Assembly (NCBI GenBank): GCA_003247135.1
Contig: QKAW01000013.1
Span: 1 to 64,000, forward strand
Origin: Spirochaetales bacterium
Lineage (GTDB): Bacteria; Spirochaetota; Spirochaetia; DSM-2461
DNA length: 64,000 nucleotides
Reading direction: 5' to 3'
Shown here in pieces: positions 9,240 to 19,365 of this stretch. The notes beneath the pieces were generated by a model, which ran no database searches, had not been told where the DNA came from, and worked only from the letters and a program-made list of their open reading frames with translations. A program made the position numbers and the translations under genes. How positions within the stretch are numbered: position 1 is the stretch's first letter; each line of letters begins with the position of its first letter.

Positions 9240-10117
9240 CCTTTTAAAGAACCAATCATTACTCCTTTTACAAAGTATTTTTGGAGGAAAGGGTAGATTG
9301 AAAGGATTGGTAGTGTTGAAATAATTATAGTACAGTATTTAATTAATTCTTTAAAATAGCTCTCTTCAAGCATCTCGGTTGCACCATCGATCATTCCATC
9401 AGTTTGGCTCTCAATAAGAATTTCCCTGAGTATAAGCTGGAGTGGATATAAAGCTCTATCTCGAATAAAAATATAAGCATGAAACCACGAATTCCAATGG
9501 TGTACTCCGTAATACAGAACCATAACAGCTAGTACTGGTTTGGAGAGAGGTAAAATAACCCTTATTAAAATAAAGTAATCATTTGCACCTTCAATCATTG
9601 CCGCTTCTTCCAGGCTATATGGAATGCTTTGAAGAAAAGTTCTCATTATAATCAGATTAAATGAATTTATTCCTGCAACTATAATTAGAGCAACTCTTGA
9701 ATTATATAAACCCAGATTTCTTACAACCATAAAAAAAGGAATTAACCCTCCGTTAAAAAACATTGTGATAACAATCATTATCATCATTATTTTTTTTATA
9801 TAAAAGTTTCTTCTGGATAAAACAAAAGCACCCAAGGTTGTTAGTATTAAATTAATTACTGTACCAATAGTTACATAGAAAATTGTGTTTACATAACCAG
9901 TTAAAACATTAGGGTTTCTGAATACCATTTTGTATCCCTGTAACGATGCTTTACCAAGTGGTTTAAATATTAATCCTTCATGCCTCAGAAGCATTTTAGG
10001 ATCACTTACAGATGATAAAATTACATAAATCAAGGGATAAATTGTTATAAAAATTAAAAAGATCATAAACATCACATTAAAGATGTTGAATATTTTTTCA
10101 CCTTTACTTTTTTTCAC
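9236..10117 (-). CDS. Carbohydrate ABC transporter permease (YtcP/LplC-like)
   Basis: The 293-residue inner-membrane permease has six predicted membrane helices and the binding-protein-dependent transport loop EEAAMIEGANDYFILIRVILPLSKP, which contacts the ATPase. I place the start at GTG 10117: AAGGAG lies 6 bases upstream and it falls 10 bases after the preceding stop, while the ATG at 10147 would overlap the upstream gene by 20 bases. It forms one importer with the next two genes. No ATPase gene is in the cluster, so a shared MsmX-type ATPase elsewhere is expected. Confidence 0.92.
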   Translation of the reverse strand: MKKSKGEKIFNIFNVMFMIFLIFITIYPLIYVILSSVSDPKMLLRHEGLIFKPLGKASLQGYKMVFRNPNVLTGYVNTIFYVTIGTVINLILTTLGAFVLSRRNFYIKKIMMIMIVITMFFNGGLIPFFMVVRNLGLYNSRVALIIVAGINSFNLIIMRTFLQSIPYSLEEAAMIEGANDYFILIRVILPLSKPVLAVMVLYYGVHHWNSWFHAYIFIRDRALYPLQLILREILIESQTDGMIDGATEMLEESYFKELIKYCTIIISTLPILSIYPFLQKYFVKGVMIGSLKG

Positions 10118-10127
10118 TAATTTCTCC

Positions 10128-11033
10128 TTACCATAGACTTGTATCATTGAGGCTTCTGCTAAGTTTATTAGCTAAAAGCAACAAAATCATATTAATTAAT
10201 GAATTAAACAATCCTACAGCTGATGCAAAACTAAAGTCAAAATTCTCAAGACCTCTTCGATATACATAGGTTGAGATAACGTCAGCTGTTTCGTAAATAT
10301 TTGGGTTATACAGCAAAATAATATTCTCCCATCCCAAGGACATTAGTCTTCCTATACGCATAATTAAAAGAATTACAATCGTAGGCATTATTGAGGGTAA
10401 ACTGATATAAATGGCACTTTTAAAACGCCCTGCTCCATCGATTTTGGCTGCTTCATATAATCCTGGGTCAATTCCACTAAGAGCTGCCAAATAAATAATT
10501 GAACCCCAGCCAAATCCTTGCCATATATTTGATGAAACAAAAATAATTTTAAATAGTTCAGGTGCTGTTAGAAGATTAAAAGGTTCAACACCAAAATATG
10601 AAAGAAAGTGTGGTATTATCCCTCTTGATTTAACAAAATCAATTATTAATCCACATATAACAACAGATGAAATAAAATGGGGTAGATATGTGATTGTTTG
10701 TGTAACTTTTTTAAATTTCTCTGATTTTATTTCATTCAACAGTAGTGCAAAAATAATTGGTACAGGGAATCCAAAAACTAGATCAATAAGATTTATAGAT
10801 AAAGTATTGTATATAAGTCTCCAGAAATATTTTCCAGTTATAAAATTTTCGAAATGCTCAAATCCTACCCAAGAACTTTTTAATATTCCTCTTGCTGGAA
10901 CAAAATCCTGAAAGGATATTAATACTCCATACATAGGTATATAATGAAATACAATATACCAGGCTATAACGGGTAGAGCCATAAGATAAAGTAAAGGATA
11001 TCTTTTGATATTCAATAGTAAAGTTTTCTTCAT
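10128..11033 (-). CDS. Carbohydrate ABC transporter permease (LplB/YteP-like)
   Basis: The 301-residue membrane permease is of the CUT1 family (LplB/YteP branch). It starts with the typical positively charged LLLNIKRYPLLYLMALPVIAWYIVF and contains the EAA loop YEAAKIDGAGRFKSAIYISLP. GGAGAAATT precedes the ATG. It pairs with the permease immediately downstream and with the solute-binding protein 56 bases upstream. Importers of this branch carry complex oligosaccharides such as those from rhamnogalacturonan or galactans. Confidence 0.93.
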   Translation of the reverse strand: MKKTLLLNIKRYPLLYLMALPVIAWYIVFHYIPMYGVLISFQDFVPARGILKSSWVGFEHFENFITGKYFWRLIYNTLSINLIDLVFGFPVPIIFALLLNEIKSEKFKKVTQTITYLPHFISSVVICGLIIDFVKSRGIIPHFLSYFGVEPFNLLTAPELFKIIFVSSNIWQGFGWGSIIYLAALSGIDPGLYEAAKIDGAGRFKSAIYISLPSIMPTIVILLIMRIGRLMSLGWENIILLYNPNIYETADVISTYVYRRGLENFDFSFASAVGLFNSLINMILLLLANKLSRSLNDTSLW

Positions 11034-11052
11034 AATTTCTCCGAACTGGCTT

Positions 11053-11079
11053 AATTGGAGGACTTTTTATCCTCCAATT
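11053..11079 (-). promoter_or_regulatory. Intra-operon hairpin between binding-protein and permease genes
   Basis: A perfect 10-bp stem, AATTGGAGGA (11053-11062) and TCCTCCAATT (11070-11079), has a 7-base loop. There is no T-run on the minus strand, so it looks like an mRNA-stabilising or partial-termination hairpin that keeps the binding protein more abundant than the permeases. Confidence 0.6.
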
Positions 11080-11088
11080 AAAAGTTTT

Positions 11089-12702
11089 CTATCTTGCCAG
11101 ATACCTGTTTAAGCCTGCTTGTTTTAATTCAATTGCTCTATCAATTCCCATATTTTTTATGCTTTTTACATAGTCATCAAAGTCATCAAGTGATACAGAG
11201 CCCATAACAAATTTATGGAACATCTCTTCAACATAGGTTTTTATATCAGCTTCAATATTAACAAGTTCTTTTGATTCCTCTACTGTAGGTGTAACAAATA
11301 ATGGATACTTGGATTCACTTCCTGAACTATCAGACCATCCATCAAATACTTTTAAAACTCTTTCATCATCATATTGCTGTTTTTCCATCTCATTATCATA
11401 GGCAACAGTCATATTTGCATCAGTATACATAACTCTCATTGAAGGGAAGTCCGCCTTAAATGGATTTTTTCCATTTTGCATAAAATCAGTGAATTTTAAC
11501 TTTCCGTCAACTATTTCGTATGTAGGTGACTCCTTAGTTCCTGGACCCCAGGAAACAAGTTGCATTGTATCTTTCTGGTGTAAATATTCAAAATATTTTG
11601 CAATCAGTACTGGATCCTTAGCATTTGATGATACAAAAACTGGAGTACCACTTAAGTGTTCAATAGTGTTTTGTAATGTACAAGGAGAACCATCTTTAGT
11701 AAAAAAAGGAACTGCTTCTATATCAAAATCAGGATCTGCCCCAGCTCCAATTTCTAGGATTTTTCTTAATTCCCATATCCCTGCATGAAACACACCAGCT
11801 TTTCCACTTTGGAAGATTTTCATACTATCACCTCTCTGGTGTGTCATAAAATCCGGATCAAGAAGGCCTTCTTCGAATAACATCTTTAGATATGATAGGT
11901 ACTCTTTATACTCAGGTTCAATTGGACCGTAATTAACTTTCCCATCATTTACATAATAATCTTTATGTGTTGTACCAAAAGCACTGGCGATTATATTTGT
12001 ATCATTCCACATCCAATCTCTATAGTTTGATATGACAAGAGGAATTTCTATACCATTTTGTTTAAAAACTCTAAGAACATTTGTAAATTCATCTAATGTC
12101 TTTGGAGATTTAAGAGAGAATTTCTCTAATAAATCCTTTCTGATAATTAATCCTCGACCTGTTTTTCCTGCTAGAAATGGAGGCATAAATATTGTACCAA
12201 ACTTAATGATAGTACCTTTATCCGACCTTATTTTCTTTTCAAGACCATACTCTTTTACCATTTTCATAAATGTTGGAGTGTATTTTTCAATATATGGCCC
12301 CATGTCAATTAATACTCCATCGTTAATAGCGCCATCTGGTCCACCAGGATACCTGCTAAATGGATCCTTTATTACATCGGGATAATCTCCTGATGCTAAA
12401 ACAATATTAAAATATTCACCGTTATCACCTGCAGGAGGATGTACAAAATCAATATTTAATCCTGTTTGTTTTTCAATCTCTTTAATCATATAGTTTTCAT
12501 CAAGAGTTTTCATATACTGTCTTCCTATTTCAGAAAGAGTAGTATAGTAAGTTATTGTTGTCTCTTTTTCTACCAAAGGTAATTTATAATCCCATAATTG
12601 ATCTTTTGATTTTGCTACACTCTGTTTTTTTTCACTATTATTACTTGCAAATATTAGACTTGGTAATAAAATTGCAAATATAATTAAAACTATTTTTTTC
12701 AT
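11089..12702 (-). CDS. ABC transporter solute-binding protein (LplA-like)
   Basis: The 537-residue extracellular binding protein starts with a signal peptide (MKKIVLIIFAILLPSLIFAS) that has no lipobox cysteine, so it would be released to the periplasm or membrane-held in another way. The size and motifs (FVHPPAGDNGEYFNIVLASGDYPD; FQSGKAGVF) fit the large LplA/YtcQ family for oligosaccharides. AAGGAGAAATA precedes the ATG. It is the first gene of the transporter operon. Confidence 0.92.
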   Translation of the reverse strand: MKKIVLIIFAILLPSLIFASNNSEKKQSVAKSKDQLWDYKLPLVEKETTITYYTTLSEIGRQYMKTLDENYMIKEIEKQTGLNIDFVHPPAGDNGEYFNIVLASGDYPDVIKDPFSRYPGGPDGAINDGVLIDMGPYIEKYTPTFMKMVKEYGLEKKIRSDKGTIIKFGTIFMPPFLAGKTGRGLIIRKDLLEKFSLKSPKTLDEFTNVLRVFKQNGIEIPLVISNYRDWMWNDTNIIASAFGTTHKDYYVNDGKVNYGPIEPEYKEYLSYLKMLFEEGLLDPDFMTHQRGDSMKIFQSGKAGVFHAGIWELRKILEIGAGADPDFDIEAVPFFTKDGSPCTLQNTIEHLSGTPVFVSSNAKDPVLIAKYFEYLHQKDTMQLVSWGPGTKESPTYEIVDGKLKFTDFMQNGKNPFKADFPSMRVMYTDANMTVAYDNEMEKQQYDDERVLKVFDGWSDSSGSESKYPLFVTPTVEESKELVNIEADIKTYVEEMFHKFVMGSVSLDDFDDYVKSIKNMGIDRAIELKQAGLNRYLAR

Positions 12703-12841
12703 TATTTCTCCTTATTTTTTTGATCATGCGCATAATCGATTGTTTATCTTAGTCTTGCTTTCTAGATATTGTATATAATGAAAATTTGCACAGTATTCAA
12801 TATTTGTTATTGTATTGCTTAATTCTTTTTCTTATATAGAG

Positions 12842-15133
12842 TTAGTTACAGTGCTTTTTTTTGTATTGACCTGGTGTTACGGATTCAAATTTCTTAAAAA
12901 CACGAATAAAAGAGTCAGAATTACTATATCCAAGTTCCTTGGATATTTGTGAAATAGTTTTATCTGATTCTAAAAGTTTCTTAGCTTCTGTTATTCTTTT
13001 TTTGTGTATATAATCAAGCAATCCAATATTAGTCATACTTTTAAAATATCGAGATATATAGTCCAGACTTCTACCTGTTGCATTGGATATAAAACTAACG
13101 TTAATATTGGGGTTTTTGTAATGGTTGTCTACGAGTTTTATAATGTCATTCTTTAAAACCAGATTAATGTTATTCTCTTCTTTTTCAAAAAAAAGAATCG
13201 TTTCTCCTATTATTTTTTTTATTTCGTTATAAAGCATTATACTGTTATTACACTTCAGAATTCTTACAAATGGTTGAAGCTCTTCTATAAATTTATCTAT
13301 ATTTGGTACTTCGAGTGTTAAAAGTGTAGTGATAATATTATTTATAAGGGAAAACATTCTGATTCGAATAATTTGAGGCGAATTTACTTCATCAAAAAAG
13401 TATTTATTAAATATTAAATCTAAAGTTGTAAGAGCTTTATTAAATTCTCCTTCGTGTAAATATGTTGTCAATGTATTTATTTCTGATATATGAGTCTGCT
13501 CTAAAGATTTTATAGTTGTTACAGTAATGAGTTCATTAAAAGATACTATATCAACTGATCCGGTTAATTTAAAATACTCTGTTATTTCCGCGACTTCTTT
13601 ATACATTTGGGGTAAATATGATATTGAGGAATAATTCTTACTAATAGATATTTGGCTATCAACAGCATAATTCTCTCTCATAAAATTCTGGGCATATTTT
13701 AATCTATTTCTTATATCATTATCATGATTTATTATAAGCAGTACTGTTTTCTTATTATCTATAATAAGTTTCTCTTTTTCATTTGCTGTTAATTCATTTA
13801 GAAGATTATTATATGTTTTAATATATTGGTTACCATTATTATTTTTTTCTTTGGGATTTGGTTGTAAAAAATTATTATCGAAATCAGTGATTCTAATCAT
13901 TATCATGACTAAATTTTTACTAGTGAACTTTACATTTAGAAGGTTTAATTGATTAGAAATTTTTTCAATATCAGTATTGTTCGTAGATATTAATTCCAGC
14001 AGAGTGATTTCTTTATTTTTTTTCTCTTCTTCAACATAGTAATTTTCATATTTCGCTAACTCATCAATAGCATCTAAAAGGGATGTCCCAATATCTGTTA
14101 GATTATAATCTTTGTCTATATCTATATTTTTTGCAGATTCATACCTTTTGGTAAGGCTGAGTAGGGTTTTAATCGGGTTGTAATTCCTTGAGGTGAAGTA
14201 GAATGTCATTACTCCGCCAACAATAATACATAAAAACAAGGTAAACCACGCAATATATTTTTGATTATTAATTTTCTTAAAAAATACTTTTTTAGGAGTT
14301 GTAATAATAAAAACTCCATCCATTTCTGTGGTTTTTACATAACTTATCAGCTGTTTATTAGAAGTAAAAGAACCAGATGGCGACGTAAAATCATTATAAT
14401 TATAGTTAATACTATTCTTATTGTTAGTACTAAATATTATATCGTTGTTGCTCTTAATTAATAACAGTTGTTTCTCTCTATTATTGATCTTTATAAAATC
14501 CAGATTGAAGTTGATTACTACAGTCGCATCGGTTTTACTATTTGATATTAAGGGAAGAGACTGAATAAAGTATAAAGAATTAGTGGAATTTTTTACATTA
14601 TTTATTATAGGAAATGATATTATTGTTCCATTATGCTTCATATTCATAATGTCATGCCACTCTTTAAGGGTAACTTTTTCATATCTGATCTTGTGTATAT
14701 CTTCATATCTGTCAAGTTTTGTAGAAGTATTGGAATTTGATATTGTAAAATCACTATTTCTGGAGTATACGTATATTCCATCTATAAAAGAATTTGCAGC
14801 TATACTTCGGGATACATCATTAATAAAATTAAGTGCATCTAATTTATCAGCAATGGTGAATTCTTCTTCGGTTCTAACCCATCTGTTTAAATATCTGTTG
14901 TTATCCAGTGAATAGCATATGTGTTTTGCTCTGTTAAGCTTTTCGTCTAAAAGAACTTTATAGTTATTAAGTATTGTATAATCTGAATTAAGGATTTCAT
15001 TTTCTAATATTTTAATATTTTTTTTATAAAGAGAGCCAAATATTATAATCAAAGGGATTATAAATACTAATAAGTAAGATATAACAAAATTTCTGAAAAT
15101 TGAACTTCTTTTTAAAATATCTGTATTGATCAT
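12842..15133 (-). CDS. Membrane-bound AraC-type regulator with extracellular sensor
   Basis: The 763-residue one-component sensor has a first membrane helix at about residues 15-35, an extracellular Cache-like region to about 285, a second membrane helix at about 290-312, a long cytoplasmic linker, and a C-terminal AraC double HTH (NVSFISNATGRSLDYISRYF; ISQISKELGYSNSDSFIRVF). Such proteins usually lie beside LplABC-type importers and activate them when glycan is outside. Promoter: TATAAT with an upstream TG (minus strand, 15153-15161). AGAAGG is the ribosome site. Confidence 0.88.
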   Translation of the reverse strand: MINTDILKRSSIFRNFVISYLLVFIIPLIIIFGSLYKKNIKILENEILNSDYTILNNYKVLLDEKLNRAKHICYSLDNNRYLNRWVRTEEEFTIADKLDALNFINDVSRSIAANSFIDGIYVYSRNSDFTISNSNTSTKLDRYEDIHKIRYEKVTLKEWHDIMNMKHNGTIISFPIINNVKNSTNSLYFIQSLPLISNSKTDATVVINFNLDFIKINNREKQLLLIKSNNDIIFSTNNKNSINYNYNDFTSPSGSFTSNKQLISYVKTTEMDGVFIITTPKKVFFKKINNQKYIAWFTLFLCIIVGGVMTFYFTSRNYNPIKTLLSLTKRYESAKNIDIDKDYNLTDIGTSLLDAIDELAKYENYYVEEEKKNKEITLLELISTNNTDIEKISNQLNLLNVKFTSKNLVMIMIRITDFDNNFLQPNPKEKNNNGNQYIKTYNNLLNELTANEKEKLIIDNKKTVLLIINHDNDIRNRLKYAQNFMRENYAVDSQISISKNYSSISYLPQMYKEVAEITEYFKLTGSVDIVSFNELITVTTIKSLEQTHISEINTLTTYLHEGEFNKALTTLDLIFNKYFFDEVNSPQIIRIRMFSLINNIITTLLTLEVPNIDKFIEELQPFVRILKCNNSIMLYNEIKKIIGETILFFEKEENNINLVLKNDIIKLVDNHYKNPNINVSFISNATGRSLDYISRYFKSMTNIGLLDYIHKKRITEAKKLLESDKTISQISKELGYSNSDSFIRVFKKFESVTPGQYKKKHCN

Positions 15134-15152
15134 GGTATAACCTTCTGCTCAA

Positions 15153-15161
15153 ATTATATCA
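15153..15161 (-). promoter_or_regulatory. Extended -10 promoter of the membrane AraC regulator
   Basis: The minus strand carries TGATATAAT (15161-15153), an extended -10 box. Transcription would start near 15146, leaving a leader of about 13 bases with AGAAGG before the ATG at 15133. No good -35 box is seen. Confidence 0.5.
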
Positions 15162-15280
15162 TGATAATTTTCTATTTTATTATTAATATTGTTGTACAAT
15201 TATGTAAAAATGTTTGGTCAATCATCGTTTTCTATTCACTCCCTTTTTATATTACTATATTCAGTGGAAGGAGTACATTT

Positions 15281-15480
15281 ATAAAAAAAAGAGTCTGTAC
15301 CGTTGCAGACTCTGATTTTCAATTTGGATGTTAACTTTTTTTTAATCTACTTTTTTTATGTTTTTAAATAATTTAACTTTTGTTAATTAACTTTAACTTA
15401 TGAAAATATAATACACCCGGTTTTCTAATTTTCAAATGAGGATTCATACTCAATTTGTATAGGGAAATTACCTATATTTA
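15281..15480. repeat. Non-coding repeat, copy B
   Basis: This is a direct repeat of copy A (1627-1800), about 13.7 kb apart, with its strongest match at 15432-15464. It lies downstream of the minus-strand xylA gene and ends in the terminator hairpin. A TATAGG-GAAATTA-CCTATA hairpin lies at 15458-15476. No transposase or reading frame is associated. The rest of the 15134-15599 gap contains the promoter at 15153 and otherwise nothing that I can support. Confidence 0.65.
15282..15313 (-). terminator. Intrinsic terminator, part of repeat copy B
   Basis: Read on the minus strand, AGAGTCTGCA, loop ACGG, TACAGACTCT (one wobble pair) is followed by a run of eight T. It is positioned to end the xylBA transcript, about 290 bases after the xylA stop codon. 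Confidence 0.75.
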
Positions 15481-15599
15481 TCCCGGGAATTTATTAGGGA
15501 GTTTTTCAAGTTCCATTTGTTACACCTAGAGCAGGTGAGAGTGATACAGATTTATAAAATATAAACCCCATACATTTAACATGTATAGGGCTATATTAT

Positions 15600-16922
15600 T
15601 TATCTAAAAAGATACTGGTTAATAATGTTCTCTATTAATTCCTGTTTACCGCTAACTTGAGGTATAACAGTATCAGAAGCTGCAAAATCCCTAAGGTTTT
15701 CCAGAGTTAGTTTACCTAACTCGAAGTCCTTACCTTTTCCAGAGTTATAGCTCTCGTATCGTTTTTCAACCATTGAGCTAAGTTTTCCTTCCTCTTTAAT
15801 TTTGGAAGCGATCTCTAAAGATAGGGCAAAAGTATCCATACCACCAATATGAGCATGGAACAAATCCTCCTGATCTGTTGAATTTCTTCTAACTTTAGCG
15901 TCGAAATTTAATCCGCCTGAACCTAAACCACCATTATCAAGGATAACCATCATTGCTTTAAGAGCATCGTATATATTTGTAGGGAACTGGTCTGTATCCC
16001 AACCGTTTTGAGGATCACCAATGTTTGCATCTACTGAACCTAACATTCCAGCATTTGATGCAACCTTTAGATCGTGGTCAAAGGAGTGTCCTGCCAAAGT
16101 TGCATGGTTTGCTTCGATATTAAGTTTAAAATCCTTATCAAGACCGTGCTCTTTTAGGAACCCGATAACTGTAGCAGAGTCTACATCGTACTGATGTTTT
16201 GATGGTTCCATTGGTTTTGGCTCAATTAGGAATGGCCCTTTAAAACCAATTTTTCTACCGTAATCTCTTGCAAGAGTTAGGAATTGTGCCATGTGTTCAA
16301 GCTCTTTTTTCATATTTGTGTTTAACAGAGTTGTGTAACCCTCTCTACCACCCCAGAATACGTAGTTCTCACCACCAAGAATAACATTTGCATCTAGTGA
16401 TGCTTTAACCTGAGCGGCAGCCCTTGCTAAAATTCTAAAGTCAGGGTTTGTAGAAGCACCGTTCATATATCTTGGGTGAGAGAATACATTTGCTGTGTTC
16501 CAAAGAAGTTTAACACCTGTAGCTTTCTGTCGCTCAAGTAATATTGCTGTAGTTTTTTTATAGTTCTCTTCATACTCTGCAACTGATTCAGCATCTTTTG
16601 AAGCATCAATATCGTGGAAGCAGTAATATGGAGTTCCTATTTTTGTAATAAACTCAAAAGCAGCATCTGCCTTTTCTTCTGTATTTTTCCATGGATGAAC
16701 AATTGTACCATTACCAAAAGGGTCACTACCGTCGCCGCAGAATGAGTGCCAATAAGCTGTTGCAAATCTTAGGTGTTCTTTCATTGTTTTTCCGGCAACA
16801 ACCTTGTTCTCATCGTAAAATTTAAATGATAACGGATTATCTGATCCTCGACCCTCAAATTTAATTTTTCCTATTCCCGGGAAAAACTCTCTACTTCCTT
16901 TGTAAAAATCTGACATTCTCAA
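15600..16922 (-). CDS. xylA: Xylose isomerase
   Basis: The 440-residue enzyme converts D-xylose to D-xylulose in the cytoplasm; the length matches the class II family. Recognisable motifs include [39 protein letters not shown] with the metal-binding glutamate, [14 protein letters not shown] and [25 protein letters not shown] precedes the ATG, 8 bases after the xylB stop codon, so xylB and xylA form one operon. Confidence 0.97.
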   Translation of the reverse strand: MRMSDFYKGSREFFPGIGKIKFEGRGSDNPLSFKFYDENKVVAGKTMKEHLRFATAYWHSFCGDGSDPFGNGTIVHPWKNTEEKADAAFEFITKIGTPYYCFHDIDASKDAESVAEYEENYKKTTAILLERQKATGVKLLWNTANVFSHPRYMNGASTNPDFRILARAAAQVKASLDANVILGGENYVFWGGREGYTTLLNTNMKKELEHMAQFLTLARDYGRKIGFKGPFLIEPKPMEPSKHQYDVDSATVIGFLKEHGLDKDFKLNIEANHATLAGHSFDHDLKVASNAGMLGSVDANIGDPQNGWDTDQFPTNIYDALKAMMVILDNGGLGSGGLNFDAKVRRNSTDQEDLFHAHIGGMDTFALSLEIASKIKEEGKLSSMVEKRYESYNSGKGKDFELGKLTLENLRDFAASDTVIPQVSGKQELIENIINQYLFR

Positions 16923-16930
16923 TCTCCTTA

Positions 16931-18421
16931 TTATTCGAATATACTCTTTAGTGAATTCATATACTGTTTGTATGTGTTATAAACCATGCTATATTTTTTG
17001 CTATCCTCACCTGGGTTGTAGACAAAGGTTTTAGTCCCTTTGCAGTGAGTATCTGTTAATATTTTTAAATCAGTTTCAAGTCCATGCTTATGGTTGTAAG
17101 CCCATAGAGCCTGTACTGCACCACCCATCGCTGCAGCTTCTGCGTTATCAGTAACAACTATTTTTGTTTCCAGAATATCTGCAGCTATCTGTCTCCAGGC
17201 TAAACTGTTGGAACCACCACCGGTTAAAATTATCTCCTCTGGTTTAAATCCCAATTTAATAAAACTCTCAAGACCGATCTTCATACCAAAAATTGCTGAT
17301 TCCATAGAGCAACGGATAATATTCTCTTTGGTAACATTTACCATATCCATCCCTATTAAAGTCCCTTTACCATTTGGGAAATTAGGGGTTCTTTCTCCGT
17401 TAAAATATGGAAGCATTATTAGTCCATTACTTCCTGCAACTGATTTGCTGGCTAATTCATCCAGTTCACTAACTTTTATATCCAGAAGATTTCTCATAAT
17501 TTCAGTAGAAACTGTACAGTTCATTGTGCATAAGAGAGGTAGCCATCCACCTGTAGATGAGCAGAAAGCTGCAATATTTCTCTCTTTATCTATAATTGGT
17601 TTATCAGAGTAACCGAATAGTGTTCCAGATGTTCCAAGACTCATTGTCATAACCCCATCAGATACTGCACCGGTTCCTATAGCTGCAATCATGTTGTCTC
17701 CACCACCGGCAGACACAAGAATGCCCTCTGGTATACCAAAGAGTTCAGAAGCTTTTTTTGTAACATAACCAGCCGGCTCATGGGCTTCAATTAATCTAGG
17801 CAGAGCTTTTAAAAGATCCCGCTCAGAGTCAATTGCTTTTAATATTTTGCTACTCCACTCTCTTGTTTTTACATTTAAAAGAGCTGTTCCTGAAGCATCA
17901 CCATACTCCATTGTTTTTTCACCAGTTAGAACAAAATTTAAATAGTCATGGGGCAACAGAATTGTCTCCATTTTGCTATATAGTTCGGGGCAGTTATTTT
18001 TTAGCCACAATATTTTGGGTGCTGTATAACCTGTTACAACAGCATTACCTGCTTCCTCAATTATTGCATCAACTCCTCCGACAGCATTATTAATAATTTC
18101 ACACTCTTTTTGCGTAGAGGTATCGCACCACAGTTTTACTGAGTGTAGAACCTCACCATCAGAATCTACAGGAACAAAACCATGCTGTTGACCGGATATT
18201 CCTATTGCTATTGCACTATCCTTAATTGTTTTATCTATCTTTCCAAAGGCAGTAACAGCTGCATCAATCCACCATTTTGCTTCCTGTTCTCTTGTTCCAT
18301 CTTCTCTGCTTATCAATTGATGTGGGGCAGAAGCTGTTGCAACAATTTTTTTATTTTCAAAGTCGTAAAACATTACTTTGGTACTTTGTGTACCTAAATC
18401 TATACCTATAATTGTTTTCAT
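16931..18421 (-). CDS. xylB: Xylulokinase
   Basis: The 496-residue FGGY-family kinase phosphorylates D-xylulose. [17 protein letters not shown] is the N-terminal phosphate-binding motif, and [27 protein letters not shown] and [15 protein letters not shown] are conserved. The frame is open for another 59 codons upstream, but that extension lacks family similarity and would run across the start of the divergent regulator, so the start is ATG 18421. No Shine-Dalgarno sequence is seen; AATAAT on the minus strand ends 6 bases before the ATG, consistent with a leaderless transcript. Confidence 0.96.
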   Translation of the reverse strand: MKTIIGIDLGTQSTKVMFYDFENKKIVATASAPHQLISREDGTREQEAKWWIDAAVTAFGKIDKTIKDSAIAIGISGQQHGFVPVDSDGEVLHSVKLWCDTSTQKECEIINNAVGGVDAIIEEAGNAVVTGYTAPKILWLKNNCPELYSKMETILLPHDYLNFVLTGEKTMEYGDASGTALLNVKTREWSSKILKAIDSERDLLKALPRLIEAHEPAGYVTKKASELFGIPEGILVSAGGGDNMIAAIGTGAVSDGVMTMSLGTSGTLFGYSDKPIIDKERNIAAFCSSTGGWLPLLCTMNCTVSTEIMRNLLDIKVSELDELASKSVAGSNGLIMLPYFNGERTPNFPNGKGTLIGMDMVNVTKENIIRCSMESAIFGMKIGLESFIKLGFKPEEIILTGGGSNSLAWRQIAADILETKIVVTDNAEAAAMGGAVQALWAYNHKHGLETDLKILTDTHCKGTKTFVYNPGEDSKKYSMVYNTYKQYMNSLKSIFE

Positions 18422-18493
18422 ATAGTAATTATTAGGCAGGAATTTGAGATAAAGAATAGACATAAGTGACAAAACATACATATTATTGACATT
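18422..18493. promoter_or_regulatory. Divergent promoter region between xylB and its AraC regulator
   Basis: This 72-base region separates the two start codons. On the plus strand TATTAT (18481-18486) ends 7 bases before the regulator ATG; on the minus strand AATAAT (18433-18428) ends 6 bases before the xylB ATG. Neither gene has a ribosome site. I see no clear dyad for the regulator. Confidence 0.5.
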
Positions 18494-19312
18494 ATGGAAA
18501 TAAAAGATGTTGTTTTTGTGTATCAAATGGTTGAAGAAATGGATATTGCCTGGCATAGCCGTGTGCATAATCATAACCAGAGAGAGTATGAAATTCACTA
18601 TTTTTTACAGGGTGAAGGTAAATTCAAAACCGGTAACACTCTTTTTAATATAACAAAAGGGTCACTTTTTTTAACAGCACCTTTTGAGGAACACTCTATA
18701 ACAAGTACCAATTTGGACAAGCCTTTAACCTATTATGCTGTTCTTATTAAAACATCCGAGAGGGATTTTGATATTGATCAGCTACTTCAGGATGAACTTA
18801 ATAATAGTAAGTATTATAATATTGGTTCAAACTATCGTTTTTTCTTTGAGGAGATCAGAGAAAAGGGGCTTTCTGTAAATATTAACCTTCAAAAATCTGC
18901 AATTCATCAATTTTTATCCTTTTTGTATCAGTTATCAGAAGAACCGAAGGAGATAAGCGGAATTGATAGGGAGAATATTCATATTGAGAAGGCATTAATG
19001 GTTATGCAAAACAGTATATTTACCGAGATAAATCTGGATGATCTTGCCGGGAAGTTAAAACTTAATAATTCCTACTTTATCAGGCTATTTAAAAAGAAGA
19101 TGAAAATTACACCAATGAAATACTATACAAGGTTAAAAGTAGAGGCTGCAGCATCCATGCTTATTTCCAGTAACATGCATATTTATGAGATAGGGGAGAG
19201 GCTTAACTTCTATTCAGAGTTTCACTTTAGTAGGGTCTTCAAGAATTTTACAGGCCTGTCACCTAAACAGTACAGACTGGACTACAGGCAGTTTAACCAA
19301 AAAAACTGTTAA
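18494..19312 (+). CDS. AraC family regulator, probable xylose operon activator
   Basis: The 272-residue protein has a cupin sensing domain (YEIHYFLQGEGKFKTGN; GSLFLTAPFEEHSI) and an AraC double HTH (LDDLAGKLKLNNSYFIRLFKK; YEIGERLNFYSEFHFSRVF). It is divergent from xylBA, so control of xylose use is the natural inference. It is not similar in layout to the larger PBP-like XylR of enterobacteria. Confidence 0.85.
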   Translation: MEIKDVVFVYQMVEEMDIAWHSRVHNHNQREYEIHYFLQGEGKFKTGNTLFNITKGSLFLTAPFEEHSITSTNLDKPLTYYAVLIKTSERDFDIDQLLQDELNNSKYYNIGSNYRFFFEEIREKGLSVNINLQKSAIHQFLSFLYQLSEEPKEISGIDRENIHIEKALMVMQNSIFTEINLDDLAGKLKLNNSYFIRLFKKKMKITPMKYYTRLKVEAAASMLISSNMHIYEIGERLNFYSEFHFSRVFKNFTGLSPKQYRLDYRQFNQKNC

Positions 19313-19365
19313 TTAAATAGGTGTATAATTGAATTTTACCCCATAATGAATTACTCTTTTTTGTA

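Noticed and set aside
10118..10147. ATG start at 10147 for the downstream permease
   Set aside because: It would overlap the upstream permease by 20 bases and ignores the good AAGGAG site in front of GTG 10117.
1627..15480. The two repeats as ends of an insertion sequence or composite transposon
   Set aside because: The copies are direct, not inverted, and neither contains nor borders a transposase; only the terminator hairpin is inverted within each copy.
18422..18598. 59-codon N-terminal extension of xylulokinase
   Set aside because: The family starts at [13 protein letters not shown]; the extension would overlap the divergent AraC gene and has no kinase similarity.
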